Assembly (NCBI GenBank): GCA_947502965.1
Contig: CANNCG010000049.1
Span: 1 to 6,884, forward strand
Reading direction: 5' to 3'
From: a bacterium
GTDB taxonomy: Bacteria > Margulisbacteria > Marinamargulisbacteria > SXXA01
DNA length: 6,884 nucleotides
How positions within the stretch are numbered: the stretch's first letter is position 1; each line of letters opens with the position of its first letter. This document shows, piece after piece, positions 6,475 through 6,884 of this stretch. A program made the position numbers and the translations under genes. The notes beneath the pieces are model-generated. The model did not search any database, was not told where the DNA came from, and saw nothing but the letters and a program-made list of their open reading frames with translations.

Positions 6475-6630
6475 GGGGATGCCCCTTCTAGAGTGAAACC
6501 GGGACCGGATGTCTTTCCACTATTGGCGCTGTCGCGGCATGCTGCGCGAGCACGCTCCCCGGTCGGATGCGGCAAAGCAGGATCCTCATTAGAACGGATC
6601 TTCCTATAAAATTTCGAGGCTAAATATACC
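6451..6630 (+). other. Structure-rich segment; candidate structured RNA or group II intron 5' end
   Basis: Several stems can be drawn by eye. GGGCAT (6465-6470) pairs with ATGCCC (6479-6484) around an 8-nt loop holding the stop codon of the yfiH-type gene. GACCGG (6503-6508) pairs with CCGGTC (6559-6564) and encloses a second hairpin: GCG (6526-6528) and TCGCG (6532-6536) with CGCGA (6545-6549) and CGC (6553-6555). The segment begins with GTGCGAC at 6451, which matches the GUGYG 5' consensus of group II introns, and no protein frame explains it. No domain V, intron-encoded reverse transcriptase or 3' end is in the window, so the intron idea is unproven. A plain folded 3' UTR is the alternative. 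Confidence 0.3.
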
Positions 6631-6884
6631 CGTTCCAAAATGAAACCTAGATTTTCAAGGTGAATGAAGGAGATGCAGGTCCAAGCCAATAAACAGGCGG
6701 ATCTCTGCCTTGAATTCGAGGGAATCGTTTGAGAAAAAGTAAGCGCTCCAAGAACCCCATACTACCGGACCAAAAAGCCAGGCCGTAAAATGAAGCTCAA
6801 ATCAGAAGAGGAGAGCAGTTATGAGAAAAGACGTGCAAGGAAGTACGTGGTATTGGGCGGCCGAATATGCGTGTTGGCGATCAG
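6475..6884. other. Terminal stretch after the yfiH-type gene, no convincing gene
   Basis: No frame longer than about 95 codons lies here. The longest, on the minus strand at 6408-6689, runs back over the end of the yfiH-type gene and has no recognised motif. A weak GGGG/CCCC hairpin (6475-6485) follows the stop but lacks a T run, so no good terminator is seen. The first part is GC-rich and folded. The rest is more A-rich and holds short frames only, among them 19 codons from an ATG at 6673. Confidence 0.6.
6821..6884 (+). CDS. Possible start of an unknown gene, cut by the window end
   Basis: An ATG at 6821 has a good Shine-Dalgarno (AGGAG, 6809-6813) 7 nt upstream and stays open for 21 codons to the window end. 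The peptide begins MRKDVQGSTWYWAAEYACWR and I do not recognise it. A competing frame from an ATG at 6790 (beginning MKLKSEEESSYEKRRARKY) is also open to the end but has no ribosome binding site. Neither can be confirmed from so few codons. If the tail is intron RNA, both would be chance. Confidence 0.2.
   Translation, partial: MRKDVQGSTWYWAAEYACWRS

Noticed and set aside
6475..6487. GGGG/CCCC hairpin after the yfiH-type stop as an intrinsic terminator
   Set aside because: The stem is only 4 bp, no T tract follows, and it competes with the better GGGCAT/ATGCCC stem.
6408..6689. 93-codon minus-strand frame over the end of the yfiH-type gene and tail
   Set aside because: It overlaps conserved coding sequence of the + strand gene and the folded region, and has no recognisable domain.

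Overview
The window is a bacterial chromosomal segment of roughly balanced base composition. It carries a tight block of seven housekeeping genes, all on the + strand, flanked by a mobile-element remnant on the left and an unexplained, structure-rich stretch on the right. The gene block is pyrH, frr, uppS, cdsA, dxr, dprA and a yfiH/pgeF-type gene. PyrH looks more like the cyanobacterial/Gram-positive-style enzymes (a TADYTGM stretch, RVQTAIEM, GTGNPYFTTDTTAALRAAEI) than the E. coli enzyme. The UppS C-terminus (YQGRDRRFGGV) also recalls cyanobacterial-type proteins. A lineage in or near Cyanobacteriota (for example a non-photosynthetic relative) is therefore possible, but this is impression-level and not proven by the window.

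Layout: 1-303 is the C-terminal part of an IS5-like DDE transposase, cut by the window edge. From 304 to 633 no gene is seen. That spacer holds a perfect 21-bp inverted repeat with a 1-nt centre just after the transposase stop, and an extended -10 promoter that ends almost on the pyrH ATG. From 634 to 4626 lies the classic order pyrH-frr-uppS-cdsA-dxr. From 4613 to 6474 lie dprA and the yfiH-type gene, where many bacteria have rseP and bamA instead. The genes overlap or nearly touch (overlaps of 4, 1, 11, 14 and 4 nt; the only gap, cdsA to dxr, is 25 nt), so one operon with translational coupling is likely. From 6475 to 6884 there is no convincing gene, but nested stem-loops are present.

Functionally the block joins UMP kinase (pyrimidine nucleotides), ribosome recycling, and isoprenoid and envelope-lipid synthesis. 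Dxr makes MEP for isoprenoids, UppS makes the undecaprenyl carrier from those isoprenoids, and CdsA makes CDP-diacylglycerol for phospholipids. The last two genes are a DNA-processing protein for natural transformation and a cytosolic purine-nucleoside/laccase-domain protein.

The most notable points are the apparently leaderless start of pyrH, the long palindrome at the IS edge, a nine-C tract inside dprA, and the folded tail, which may be the 5' end of a group II intron starting inside the last codons of the yfiH-type gene. No clearly new system is visible; the tail is the best candidate for something unexplained.
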